The notes: a model not told the origin generated them from the sequence alone. Positions 1-7,455 are shown, counted from the first letter of the stretch. The stretch is DNA of 13,600 nucleotides from Planctomycetota bacterium (GCA_029777755.1 JAKORQ010000158.1:1-13600), one strand, 5' to 3'. A program made the numbers and translations.

Positions 1-81
1 CGTTGTCAATAAGCAATGATCCTTACGCATCAGTGGCTTCACGAAGCGGCAGAATTCCTCCCTGGAAGAGCGCTGCGTCAT
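1..81 (-). CDS. Possible N-terminus of an unidentified leftward gene (partial)
   Basis: An ATG at 81-79 opens a leftward frame of 27 codons that stays open to the window edge. The peptide begins MTQRSSREEFCRFVKPLM and looks like an ordinary soluble protein start, with mixed charged and hydrophobic residues. An in-frame TAG lies upstream at 111-109, so the start cannot be much earlier. I see no good Shine-Dalgarno sequence, and 27 codons are too few for a family call. If real, the gene is divergent from the three-gene operon at 258, and positions 82-257 would be a shared control region. The alternative is a chance open frame; the opposite strand is also open over 3-107 but looks less protein-like. 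Confidence 0.35.
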   Translation of the reverse strand, partial: MTQRSSREEFCRFVKPLMRKDHCLLTT

Positions 82-85
82 TTCT

Positions 86-100
86 AAAGCGACGCGCTTT
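86..100. repeat. Small perfect inverted repeat between divergent starts
   Basis: AAAGCG at 86-91 and CGCTTT at 95-100 form a perfect 6-bp inverted repeat with a 3-nt centre. It sits 5 bp upstream of the possible leftward start codon at 81-79. It could be a small operator or a leader hairpin, or chance. No T-run follows it on either strand, so it is not a terminator. In the rest of 101-257 I see no coding sequence and no convincing sigma-70 promoter, only an isolated TACTAT at 110-115 with no matching -35. Confidence 0.3.
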
Positions 101-257
101 CGGTTAAGCTACTATTGATGTGTGGCCAGCCCGCACCTGGTGGCAGAGCGCATGGTAAGCCGTGATGGCGCGTCGAGTAGCGGGCGTGGGCCGAAACTGT
201 GGCGACGCAAGTAATCGCAAGGGTTTGTCGCCCGCCTTCACGCGGGTGTGGTGAGAG

Positions 258-1124
258 ATGAGCGCTACAGCGGCAGGCGATATCACAAGGATGGACCTGG
301 ACGCGGTGCTGGAGCTGAGCCGTCCGCGCCGTAACCAATCTTTGCTTGCGCCGATCCTCCTGGCGGCTATCCTCCTGGCCGCCCTGGTTTCCGTTCCCGG
401 TGAAGGCCTGCTGGTGCAGTCGCTGGTTCCCCTGGCGATGGCGGCGATCATCCTGTTTTCGCTTCGGTATGCCTCTGCGACGGCCCGGCGTCAGCGCGAA
501 GAGGCCGAGCAACTGCGCGTGGTCGATGAAGCCATACGCCTTGGCAACTGGCAGCAGGCATCGGGTATCCTTACCCACATCCTCACCAGTGCATCCCCTC
601 GCCCGCACGTGCGCATCCAGGCACTGATCTATCTGGGTGGCCTGCTGAACCGGGTGGGGCGTTTCTCGGATGTGATTCGCCTCTATGACTACCTGACTGA
701 GCAGGCTCAGTTTCCACCGCATATCATTCTATCGCTCAAGTCGATGCGGGCGTATGCCATGCTCCGCGATGAACGCCTGGCCGATGCCTATGAGGCAATC
801 GCCGAACTCCGTCGCGAGAACCCGCAGAACGCCGGTATCGTGACGGTGCTGGAGATGTATCGGCTGATGAAGACCGGCCATCACGAGGAAGTTCTCCAGA
901 TGCACGAGAAGCAACGCAAGCAGCTTGCGGCACAACTGGGTCATCGTGCCGGCGATGGCTGGGCGATCGCGGCTGCCTCCGCCCTGGCGCTTAACCGGCA
1001 GGACGAGGCCTATCGCAACGCCCGCAATGCCATCCTGCTTCAGTCGCCTGAGAACATGATCCAGCGTCTCCCGGAGTGCGCCCCCGCACTGCGCCTCGTA
1101 AGTAGTGGAGGTGCAGTAGCGTGA
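258..1124 (+). CDS. Two-helix membrane protein with TPR-like cytoplasmic domain
   Basis: This 288-residue protein is not a family I can name. Residues 29-47 and 51-69 are two hydrophobic helices joined by a very short turn (VPGEG), giving a membrane hairpin. Basic residues flank both sides (RPRR before, RRQR after), so by the positive-inside rule both ends should be cytoplasmic. Residues 80-270 are helical and TPR-like, with paired helices such as LGNWQQASGILTHIL, VGRFSDVIRLYDYL and DERLADAYEAIAEL, which suggests a protein-binding scaffold. The ATG at 258 follows an in-frame TGA at 252-254 and a weak purine stretch (GGTGAGAG); ATG 291 is an alternative start. Its stop overlaps the next gene's GTG by 4 bp (GTGA), so the two are probably translationally coupled. 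It shares its layout with the following gene. Confidence 0.85.
   Translation: MSATAAGDITRMDLDAVLELSRPRRNQSLLAPILLAAILLAALVSVPGEGLLVQSLVPLAMAAIILFSLRYASATARRQREEAEQLRVVDEAIRLGNWQQASGILTHILTSASPRPHVRIQALIYLGGLLNRVGRFSDVIRLYDYLTEQAQFPPHIILSLKSMRAYAMLRDERLADAYEAIAELRRENPQNAGIVTVLEMYRLMKTGHHEEVLQMHEKQRKQLAAQLGHRAGDGWAIAAASALALNRQDEAYRNARNAILLQSPENMIQRLPECAPALRLVSSGGAVA
1107..1111 (+). promoter_or_regulatory. Ribosome binding site fixing a GTG start
   Basis: GGAGG at 1107-1111 lies 9 nt before the GTG at 1121. It supports this rare start codon and the 4-bp overlap with the preceding stop codon, rather than a later start. Confidence 0.7.
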
Positions 1125-1960
1125 TTCATGTTGAGCAGGCAATCCGGCGTGTGCAGCGCGATGTGGTCATCGTGTGGGTGATGCACATCCTGCTTGCCAT
1201 GGCGGTCATCGCCGCCCTTGTGGGAGGTTCTGCCATCGGTATTCCACCGATCCTGCTGGCGGCTATCCCCTGCATCCTGTGGGTGCTGCTGGCGGTAAAT
1301 GGCGTACGCGAGACGCGCACAGCGCTGCAATGGCCGACGTTGATCGCATCCGGCCAGCTCGATGAGGCCGAGCGTCAGATTGAGCGCAGTATCCGCGGCT
1401 TTACGGTGCTCAGGTCAGTGAAATTACTCTCGCTTCATCAGCTCGCCGTGGTGAAGATGGCGAAGCGGCAGTGGTCAGACGCCCTCAAGCTCAGCAAGGC
1501 GATCGCCGGGCACAGGCTGCCCAAGGATCAGACGCTGGAGCGAGCCAGCACACTGGTGCTGGCCGGGGCGGCCGTGCAGAGCGGCGCCATGCAGGATGCC
1601 TATATCGCCATCAACCGCCTTCGCGTCATGCCCCTGACGCTGGAGGAAAAGCTCTCGCTGCTGCTGATCGAGTGCACCTACTGCGGCCGGCTGGGCGCAT
1701 GGGCGCAACTCATGGAAGGCCTGCGCGACAAGCTGCGCCTCGCGGAGCTGACCCCTACCGAGCTTGCCGCCCAGATCCAGGGATGGTTGGCGCTGGCCGC
1801 GAGGAAGTGCGGGCGCAAGGACTGGGCAGACTATCTGATCGAGCGCTGCCAGTTGCTGATGGATCCAAACGACCTTCGCTTACTGGAGCCGGCATTCAAC
1901 GAGCTCTGGGAAGCTTCCGGAGACAACACCGTTAACGACAGGGGAGTAAACCCGGTATGA
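1121..1960 (+). CDS. Second two-helix membrane protein with TPR-like domain
   Basis: This 279-residue protein has no family I can name. Residues 16-35 and 41-59 are two strongly hydrophobic helices with a short glycine-rich turn (GGSAIGIPP), and RRVQRD and VRETR flank the pair, so both ends should be cytoplasmic. From residue 66 onward the protein is helical, with TPR-like pairs such as WPTLIASGQLDEAERQIE, KRQWSDALKLSKAIAG and SGAMQDAYIAINRL. The layout copies that of the upstream protein, with little obvious identity. That suggests an old duplication or two matched subunits. Translation starts at GTG with a good GGAGG site, and the stop overlaps the next ATG (ATGA at 1957-1960). The tight coupling suggests a complex made in fixed proportions. 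Confidence 0.85.
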   Translation: MIHVEQAIRRVQRDVVIVWVMHILLAMAVIAALVGGSAIGIPPILLAAIPCILWVLLAVNGVRETRTALQWPTLIASGQLDEAERQIERSIRGFTVLRSVKLLSLHQLAVVKMAKRQWSDALKLSKAIAGHRLPKDQTLERASTLVLAGAAVQSGAMQDAYIAINRLRVMPLTLEEKLSLLLIECTYCGRLGAWAQLMEGLRDKLRLAELTPTELAAQIQGWLALAARKCGRKDWADYLIERCQLLMDPNDLRLLEPAFNELWEASGDNTVNDRGVNPV

Positions 1961-4341
1961 AGTTACCGCTCTTAGGGTTAGTGATGGGTGCCGCGGCTAT
2001 AGCCTTCATGCCAACGTCGCTGCGGGCGGCCGAGGCCGACGAGCTGGCGCTGGCGGAACGCCTGGCGGCACAGGCAGATCGCTATCCCAATACCTCCGCA
2101 GCGGCGCCCTTCAAGCAGGCGATGCTGGAAGCCGCCACCCGCCTATCCTCCAATAACTTGCGATTCCAGCGACAGCGCTATCGGGCGGCCGAGTTGGCCG
2201 GCGACATCGATGCCATGCTCGATACCCTCCAGCAGTGGCGCAAGCTCGAGCCGGATAACCTTTTCGTCCAGATGCGCCTGATCGATGTCTACCTGACCAG
2301 GCTGCAGACGGCCGATGCCAGGCTCGATTACGTCAAGCAGATCGTCGATGCCCGCAGCGTCGATGCCCAGGTACGCTCGCACGCGGCCGTTCACATGGCT
2401 CGGCTGCAACTGGAGCAATCCCGCACGCACGCCGCCATGGAATCGCTGCGCCGGGCACTCCTGCTCAACGGCCTTAATCGCGAGGCCCTGGACCTGCAAT
2501 GGCAGCTTACCTATGGCAGCGCCAATGAAATTCAGCGCATGACGATGCTGTTGGGGATGCTCAGGGCCGACCCCACCTCGGTGGATGTGGTGCTGCGCGT
2601 GGCATATGAGCTGTCGATGCTTGGCATGCTCCAGCCGTCGCTGGCGTGGTACACGCAGGCCGCGACCATGGCCAAGTCCTCTGGCGGCCTGGAGCCGGGG
2701 GCGTTAAAGGATTTCGCCGCCCAGCTGCTTATCGCCGGGCAGGATCGGGGGGCCGCCGAGATCTGCTCCTACCTCTTGGAGCGGGATCCATCCGACCCCG
2801 CCGCCTGGTTCCTCACGCTGCTTGCGGAACGCGACATGGCCGACCGCATCGACCTGGTGCGGAAGAACGCCCTGATCGGGCTCCTCAACCGCCTGTCCAT
2901 GGTGCGCTCGGAGCTTGGCGTGCAGGGAGCCACTACCCGGCCGCTGGGTGCTGAAGAGGTGACTCTCCCCGACATTGCCGACGACGCGGAACTGCTCAAG
3001 AACGCATCTCCCGAAATGCGTGCGCAATACCTGGCGGCGGTGGCGGACGTGGCCTGGATGCTTGTCTACCATGACAACCGGCCGCAGGATGCCCAGCGGT
3101 TCATCGCTGTCCTGGCGGACGATCCGGACGCTAAGCAACTGCATGCCCGCCTGCAGGGCTGGGCGCTGCTCAAGTCCGGCAAGACTGACGAGGCGCGCAA
3201 GCTGCTGGAGGAGGCCGGGGATGACCCGCTTGCCTCGCTGGGCCGCTACCGCATCCTAAAGCAGGATCCGGCCACCGTCATGACCGCCACCGACCTTGCC
3301 CGGCAGTTGACGGCCGCCATCCCCGCACGGCTGCTTGGTGCATACATCTGGGCGGAAGTGGGCAGTGCCGCCGGCGAGCGTAGGCCTGACCCGGTAGAAG
3401 ATGCCATCCGCGACCTGCTGGACCGCTTTCCGCAGGAGATCCTGCGGATGGCCGTGGCTCCCGATGAGTTTGTCACCATGCGGCTCCAGCCGCAGCAGGT
3501 TGGGCATGACTTCGCCGAGCCGATCCTGGTGGATGTTGAGCTGCGTAATCTAAAGCAGCTGCCGCTGGTGGTTGGACCGACCGGGGCGGTGCGCGATGTT
3601 TGGCTGGATGTGCAGTCGCGCGGGGTTCTGAACCAGTGGATCTCGGGAGTATCATTTGAGAAAGTGGATGGGCCGGTCCTGCTGCAGCCCGGGGCTGCTA
3701 TGCGCTGGACGGTCAGGCTCGACCGTGGGCCGTTGGGCGATGTCCTGTCCCAGTCGGTACAGCAGGCGATGCAGCTGTCGGTTTTCGGGCTGACCAATGC
3801 CGTGCCGACCAGCGCTGGCGTGGTGCCCGGGCCATGTGGCCTGCGGGCGCGGATGATACAGATGCTGGAGCGCCGGGCGGCCAGCCTCGCCAGCGACGCG
3901 GCCATCCGCCGGGCGAGGGCGATCGTCGATGGAGATGACTCGGTGGCCAAGCTGCGCCTGATCGATCAGGTGGCGGCTCACCTGTACCTGATCTCTCGGC
4001 CGGACACCCCGGATACGCTCAAGGCGATGGATGCCGAGTTCCGCGACCTGCTGATCCAGCTCTCGCAGGATGCCTCGGTACCGGTGAAGACATGGGCCCG
4101 CTACCAGATGGCGCGGATGTTTGTGGAGCCGGCGGAAAAGACCGCAAATGACCTTGTTTCGCACCCGGTCTGGTATGCCCGTGTAATCTGCGCCTTGTCC
4201 GCGATGGAAACCGGCGAAACGGCCAGAAACAGGACTTTACAGAAGCTCAACGGTGACGAGGATGCTACCGTGAGGCATTTAGCGGCCGCGATTCCCGCGG
4301 CCATGGCCAAGCCACAGGAGGACACAGAAGGCGTCAGATAG
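1957..4341 (+). CDS. Large exported helical-repeat protein, function unknown
   Basis: This 794-residue protein starts with a typical signal peptide: a basic MK start, a hydrophobic core LLGLVMGAAAIAF, and a probable cut after about residue 24 (LRA|AEA). There is no lipobox cysteine, so it should be released to the periplasm or an inner compartment. Residues 26-490 are a helical solenoid with TPR-like pairs (for example RRALLLNGLNREALDLQWQL and LLKSGKTDEARKLLEEAG). Residues about 498-630 look beta-rich, with alternating hydrophobic runs such as PILVDVELRNLKQLPLVV and MRWTVRLDRGPL. Residues 640-785 are helical again and end in a HEAT-like stretch. The start is backed by AGGGGAG at 1940-1946, 10 nt upstream. 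It overlaps the preceding gene by 4 bp and closes the three-gene operon. A scaffold or assembly role in the envelope fits but is inferred; no catalytic motif is visible. Confidence 0.87.
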   Translation: MKLPLLGLVMGAAAIAFMPTSLRAAEADELALAERLAAQADRYPNTSAAAPFKQAMLEAATRLSSNNLRFQRQRYRAAELAGDIDAMLDTLQQWRKLEPDNLFVQMRLIDVYLTRLQTADARLDYVKQIVDARSVDAQVRSHAAVHMARLQLEQSRTHAAMESLRRALLLNGLNREALDLQWQLTYGSANEIQRMTMLLGMLRADPTSVDVVLRVAYELSMLGMLQPSLAWYTQAATMAKSSGGLEPGALKDFAAQLLIAGQDRGAAEICSYLLERDPSDPAAWFLTLLAERDMADRIDLVRKNALIGLLNRLSMVRSELGVQGATTRPLGAEEVTLPDIADDAELLKNASPEMRAQYLAAVADVAWMLVYHDNRPQDAQRFIAVLADDPDAKQLHARLQGWALLKSGKTDEARKLLEEAGDDPLASLGRYRILKQDPATVMTATDLARQLTAAIPARLLGAYIWAEVGSAAGERRPDPVEDAIRDLLDRFPQEILRMAVAPDEFVTMRLQPQQVGHDFAEPILVDVELRNLKQLPLVVGPTGAVRDVWLDVQSRGVLNQWISGVSFEKVDGPVLLQPGAAMRWTVRLDRGPLGDVLSQSVQQAMQLSVFGLTNAVPTSAGVVPGPCGLRARMIQMLERRAASLASDAAIRRARAIVDGDDSVAKLRLIDQVAAHLYLISRPDTPDTLKAMDAEFRDLLIQLSQDASVPVKTWARYQMARMFVEPAEKTANDLVSHPVWYARVICALSAMETGETARNRTLQKLNGDEDATVRHLAAAIPAAMAKPQEDTEGVR

Positions 4342-4377
4342 ACGAACAAAACACAAGTCAGCAGTGAGAACAGGCCC

Positions 4378-4400
4378 CGCGAGGGGAACTATCCCCCGCG
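4378..4400 (+). terminator. GC-rich hairpin after the three-gene operon, no T-run
   Basis: CGCG at 4378-4381 plus GGGG at 4383-4386 pair with CCCCCGCG at 4393-4400, giving 8 bp with one bulged A and the loop AACTAT. It lies 36 nt past the operon's stop codon. No T-run follows, so it is at best a weak or Rho-assisted terminator; it could instead be an mRNA-stability or processing structure in an hpf leader. A TAGAAT at 4406-4411 resembles a -10 box, but no -35 is visible. Confidence 0.35.
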
Positions 4401-4437
4401 ACGGCTAGAATCCCGCAGTGAAACACTTAGCGCCTCC

Positions 4438-4455
4438 CGGGCCGGAAGCGGCCTG
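4438..4455 (+). other. Stem-loop just upstream of the hpf ribosome binding site
   Basis: CGGGCCG at 4438-4444 pairs with CGGCCTG at 4449-4455, giving 7 bp including one G-U, with the tetraloop GAAG. It ends 5 nt before the AGGAAGGAG ribosome binding site of hpf. It may tune hpf translation or be an endonuclease landmark. Function is inferred from position only. Confidence 0.35.
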
Positions 4456-4476
4456 AGCGTAGGAAGGAGTTACACC

Positions 4477-4803
4477 GTGATCGTCAGGATCTCATCGCGT
4501 CATATGGATGTAACCGAAGCTTTGCGGGCGTATGCCGAGCAGAAGGCAGGTAAGCTGACGAAATACTACGACCGAATCCAGGAGATTGAGGTCGTGTTTG
4601 ACGTCGCAAAGGACGCTGTTAACGTAGAAATGATTGTGAATGCGGAGCACCGCAAGATGTTCCTCGCAAACCATGGCGAGGGTGACGCTTACGCGTGTAT
4701 CGATGCCTGCGTCCAGAAGCTTGAGCGTCAGTTAGCTGAACACAAGCGTTTGCTCCGTAACCGCAAGCACCCTGAAGCAAACAGGACGGGTACTAGCGCC
4801 TGA
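4477..4803 (+). CDS. hpf: Ribosome hibernation promoting factor, short form
   Basis: The HPF/YfiA (RaiA) family binds the 30S decoding region and puts ribosomes into a resting, often dimeric, state in starved cells. This 108-residue protein covers the whole short-form domain. It shows the starting strand IVRISSRHMDVTEALRAY, the helix KLTKYYDRI, the strand EIEVVFDV and the basic C-terminal helix KLERQLAEHKRLLRNRK. It lacks the C-terminal dimerisation domain of long HPF, so it should act as the E. coli short form does. The start is GTG at 4477, 7 nt after a strong AGGAAGGAG at 4461-4469. It opens the hpf-ptsN-ptsH-ptsI cluster. An hpf gene next to a regulatory PTS gene also occurs in the proteobacterial rpoN-hpf-ptsN arrangement, which supports the name and suggests co-control. 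Confidence 0.95.
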   Translation: MIVRISSRHMDVTEALRAYAEQKAGKLTKYYDRIQEIEVVFDVAKDAVNVEMIVNAEHRKMFLANHGEGDAYACIDACVQKLERQLAEHKRLLRNRKHPEANRTGTSA

Positions 4804-4850
4804 CCCACCAGATTAGGCGCTCTGGACGCGGTGAAGGGATTTTTAGCAAC

Positions 4851-5342
4851 ATGGGTAGTAGTAAGGATGTAAAGTTCTGCGATTTCGTAGTGAAGGAAGC
4901 GATTATCCCGGAGCTTGAAGCCCGGGATCGGGCCGGCGTCATTCGTGAGATGATCGATTCGCTTGCCAAGGCAGGCGCGATTGAGGCTGACCTGGTGGAA
5001 GACCTCTGTTCAGAGGTCACCAAGCGCGAAATGAAGGGAACCACCGGGTTCGGCAAGGGTGTGGCGGTTCCGCACGGCAAGCATCCGCGCCTGCAGAAGA
5101 TGGTTGCGGTTGTCGGCCGCAGCTCTTCCGGCGTCGACTTCGCCGCGCTGGACAAGCAGCCGGTCTATAGCTTCTTTCTCCTGCTGAGCCCGGTATCCGA
5201 TCCAGAGCGCCATCTGGCGGCTATGAATGTCATCTTCAGCAATCTCCAGGTGGACATGTTCCGCAAGTTCCTGCGGCAGTCCGACACCAAGCAGAAGATC
5301 TGGGAGTTGCTGGAGGAAGTGGACCAGTCTTCGCGGGTCTGA
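4851..5342 (+). CDS. ptsN: PTS EIIA component, PtsN (EIIA-Ntr) type
   Basis: EIIA of the fructose/nitrogen family takes a phosphate from HPr-P on a histidine. This 163-residue protein is a single EIIA domain. The active-site segment GFGKGVAVPHGKHPRL places the phosphorylated histidine at H75, matching the GIAIPHGK motif of E. coli PtsN. A second conserved histidine is in SDPERHLAAM (H121). No EIIB or EIIC domain is attached and none is encoded in the window, so transport is unlikely and a signalling role like PtsN is preferred. In other bacteria PtsN binds potassium transporters or kinases; the partner here is unknown. It starts 47 nt after hpf with a modest GAAGGG at 4833-4838, 12 nt before the ATG. 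Sugar-linked EIIA-Fru cannot be fully excluded. Confidence 0.9.
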   Translation: MGSSKDVKFCDFVVKEAIIPELEARDRAGVIREMIDSLAKAGAIEADLVEDLCSEVTKREMKGTTGFGKGVAVPHGKHPRLQKMVAVVGRSSSGVDFAALDKQPVYSFFLLLSPVSDPERHLAAMNVIFSNLQVDMFRKFLRQSDTKQKIWELLEEVDQSSRV

Positions 5343-5381
5343 CCAGATTAGTGTTAACCGGTTCGTCCGCGATATCTCGAC

Positions 5382-5388
5382 AAAGGAG
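5382..5388 (+). promoter_or_regulatory. Ribosome binding site that decides the HPr start
   Basis: AAAGGAG at 5382-5388 lies 12 nt before GTG 5401. The frame is open far upstream into ptsN (to 5227), but this is the only strong site near the HPr fold. ATG 5425 has only a poor AAGGCGA 9 nt ahead of it. Confidence 0.55.
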
Positions 5389-5400
5389 ACTGCGGAAACC

Positions 5401-5706
5401 GTGAGCTTTAAGGCGATCACGCCCATGCCTACTGCCGAGCGAGAAGTGATCATCGCTAACAGTCTTGGACTGCATGCCCGGCCGGCCATGCAGTTCGTGG
5501 ATCTCGCTTCTACCTTTTCCTCACGTGTCATCGTGCAGAAGCAGTGCGGTGAGTGCTACGAGGTTGACGGCAAAAGTGTTATGCAGATGATCACGCTGGA
5601 GGCAGGCGTTGGTACGAAATTGAAAATCCGTGCTGACGGCGAGGATGCCGACGCTGCTGTACGGCAACTGGCCGAGCTTGTGGAAAACAAGTTCGGCGAG
5701 GAATAA
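5401..5706 (+). CDS. ptsH: Phosphocarrier protein HPr
   Basis: HPr carries phosphate from EI to EIIA. The active-site motif NSLGLHARPA places the phospho-histidine at H25 (H15 in B. subtilis numbering). The regulatory serine motif DGKSVMQM is present with S59, matching Ser46 of Gram-positive HPr, so control by an HPr kinase is possible; none is seen in this window. The loop between these sites is 3 residues longer than in B. subtilis HPr and holds two cysteines (KQCGECYEVD). The C-terminal half (LEAGVGTKLKIRADGEDADAAVRQL) is ordinary. The GTG start at 5401 gives 101 residues; starting at ATG 5425 gives 93, nearer the usual 85-90. It lies 58 nt after ptsN and only 6 nt before ptsI. Its sole visible EIIA partner is PtsN. 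Confidence 0.92.
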   Translation: MSFKAITPMPTAEREVIIANSLGLHARPAMQFVDLASTFSSRVIVQKQCGECYEVDGKSVMQMITLEAGVGTKLKIRADGEDADAAVRQLAELVENKFGEE

Positions 5707-5712
5707 GTACGA

Positions 5713-7452
5713 ATGGACATCAAGAAGGGAATCGCCGTTTCACCCGGTGTCGTGATCAGCACTGCGCTGGTTCTCGATGCGGAAGATCTGGTCATTCCCC
5801 GACGTCAGATTGAAGCATGTGCAGTTGAGGAGGAGCTTGCTCGGCTGCGACAGGCCGTTGCCCAGAGTGCCGCCGACCTGCAGTCGCTACGCGCATCAAT
5901 TGCCTCCGATCACGGCAAGGAGATCGCCGCGATCTTTGACTTCCACATCGGCCTGCTGAAGGACAAGACGGTGATCAACCAGATCACCGCCGAGATCGTC
6001 AACAATCACTCCACCGCCGAGCATGCCGTCAGCGTGGTGATGCGGCGCCTTGCCGCAACTTTCCAGCGGATGTCTGACCGCTACTTCTCCGAGCGTGTGA
6101 AGGACCTGCACGATATCGAGAAGCGGCTCCTGCGCAAGCTCATCGGTTCACGACATGAAGACCTGAGCAAGCTTGAGCATGACGTGGTGATCATCGCGCA
6201 TGACCTGCTGCCTTCGCAGACGGCCATGCTCGACCGCACCCGCGTGAAGGGGTTTGCCACCGACGTGGGCGGGCGCACCAGCCATACCGCAATCGTGGCT
6301 CGCGCGCTGGGCATCCCGGCCGTGGTCGGGCTGGGCAATATCACCGCCGAGGTGTCAGGCGGCGACACCGTTATCATCGATGGCAGCCGCGGCGTGGTGA
6401 TCGTAAATCCAGACGAGCAGCAGCTTGCCGAGCATCGTGAGTTTGGCGAGAGGCTCTTCCGCTTCGAGACCGAGCTGCAGAAGCTGCGCGACCTGCCGGC
6501 CGAGACGCGCGATGGCGTGAGGGTCTCGGTGCTCGCCAACATCGAGTTCCCTGAGGAGATCGACGAGGCGCTGCGGCGCGGGGCGGAGGGAATCGGGCTG
6601 TACCGAACCGAGTTTCTCTACCTGGCATCCGACCATGAGCCCACTGAGGAGGATCACTACCGGGCCTACGTGGATGCGATCTCACGCCTGGATGGACGGC
6701 AACTGGTGATCCGCACGCTGGATCTCGGGGCCGACAAGTACACGCAGGAAAAGCAGCTTAACCCCGAGCGCAATCCCTTCCTGGGTGATCGCTCGATCAG
6801 GCTGTGCCTGCACGACATCCCCATGTTCAAGCGCCAGCTCCGCGCTATCCTGCGGGCCAGCGTGCAGGGGAACGTAAAGATCATGTTCCCCATGATCACA
6901 ACCATCATGGAATTGCGCCAGGCGACGATGGTGCTGCGCGACGTGATGGAGGAGCTTGAGGATGAGGGGATCGAGATGAAGCGCGATCTACAGATAGGCG
7001 CCATGATCGAGGTGCCGTCGGCGGCCATCATGGCCGACCAGATCGCGAAGGAAGTCAGGTTCTTCTCAATCGGTACCAACGACCTGATCCAGTACACGCT
7101 CGCGGTCGACAGGACCAACGAGCGGGTGGCCGGTCTGTTTTCGCCCGCCCATCCCGCCGTGTTGAAGTTGATCCGCGACACCATTGAGGCCGCCGCACGG
7201 AACAATATTGACTGCTCCGTCTGCGGGGAAATGGCCGGCGAACCGTTGTACACCCTCCTGCTACTGGGGCTGGGCCTGAAAACGTTCTCGATGAACGGTC
7301 CGGATATCCCCGAGGTCAAGAAGGTCATTCGCTCGACCACGATGGAGCATGCCAGGTGGGTGGCGCAACAGGTCATGAGTTTTGACAGCGAGCGGCAGGT
7401 GATGCACTTCCTCAAGGAGGAAACGCGCAAGCTCCTGCCAGAAGCTTTTTGA
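5713..7452 (+). CDS. ptsI: Phosphoenolpyruvate-protein phosphotransferase (PTS enzyme I)
   Basis: Enzyme I starts the PTS relay by moving phosphate from phosphoenolpyruvate to HPr. The length of 579 residues is normal (E. coli 575). The phospho-histidine is H191 in GGRTSHTAIVARALGIPAVVG. The PEP-binding barrel shows GLYRTEFLY (R298), RTLDLGADK (R334), SIGTNDLIQYTLAVDR (452-467) and the catalytic cysteine C504 in CSVCGEMAG. The HPr-binding helical segment is near residues 40-140. There is no N-terminal GAF domain, so it is PtsI and not PtsP. The ATG at 5713 is 6 nt after ptsH, and GAGGAA at the end of ptsH serves as the ribosome binding site. With ptsH and ptsN it makes a complete phosphoryl chain, and no sugar permease lies nearby. 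Its output should track the PEP/pyruvate ratio; this is known of the family, not shown here. Confidence 0.96.
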   Translation: MDIKKGIAVSPGVVISTALVLDAEDLVIPRRQIEACAVEEELARLRQAVAQSAADLQSLRASIASDHGKEIAAIFDFHIGLLKDKTVINQITAEIVNNHSTAEHAVSVVMRRLAATFQRMSDRYFSERVKDLHDIEKRLLRKLIGSRHEDLSKLEHDVVIIAHDLLPSQTAMLDRTRVKGFATDVGGRTSHTAIVARALGIPAVVGLGNITAEVSGGDTVIIDGSRGVVIVNPDEQQLAEHREFGERLFRFETELQKLRDLPAETRDGVRVSVLANIEFPEEIDEALRRGAEGIGLYRTEFLYLASDHEPTEEDHYRAYVDAISRLDGRQLVIRTLDLGADKYTQEKQLNPERNPFLGDRSIRLCLHDIPMFKRQLRAILRASVQGNVKIMFPMITTIMELRQATMVLRDVMEELEDEGIEMKRDLQIGAMIEVPSAAIMADQIAKEVRFFSIGTNDLIQYTLAVDRTNERVAGLFSPAHPAVLKLIRDTIEAAARNNIDCSVCGEMAGEPLYTLLLLGLGLKTFSMNGPDIPEVKKVIRSTTMEHARWVAQQVMSFDSERQVMHFLKEETRKLLPEAF

Positions 7453-7455
7453 GTA

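Noticed and set aside
84..722. Leftward open frame (212 codons) across the start of the first membrane protein gene
   Set aside because: It is antisense to the membrane hairpin coding sequence, is rich in His/Arg/Gln and shows no domain.
5227..5400. 58-codon upstream extension of HPr
   Set aside because: It overlaps the end of ptsN in another frame and would place the HPr active histidine far from its normal N-terminal position. GTG 5401 has a good ribosome binding site.
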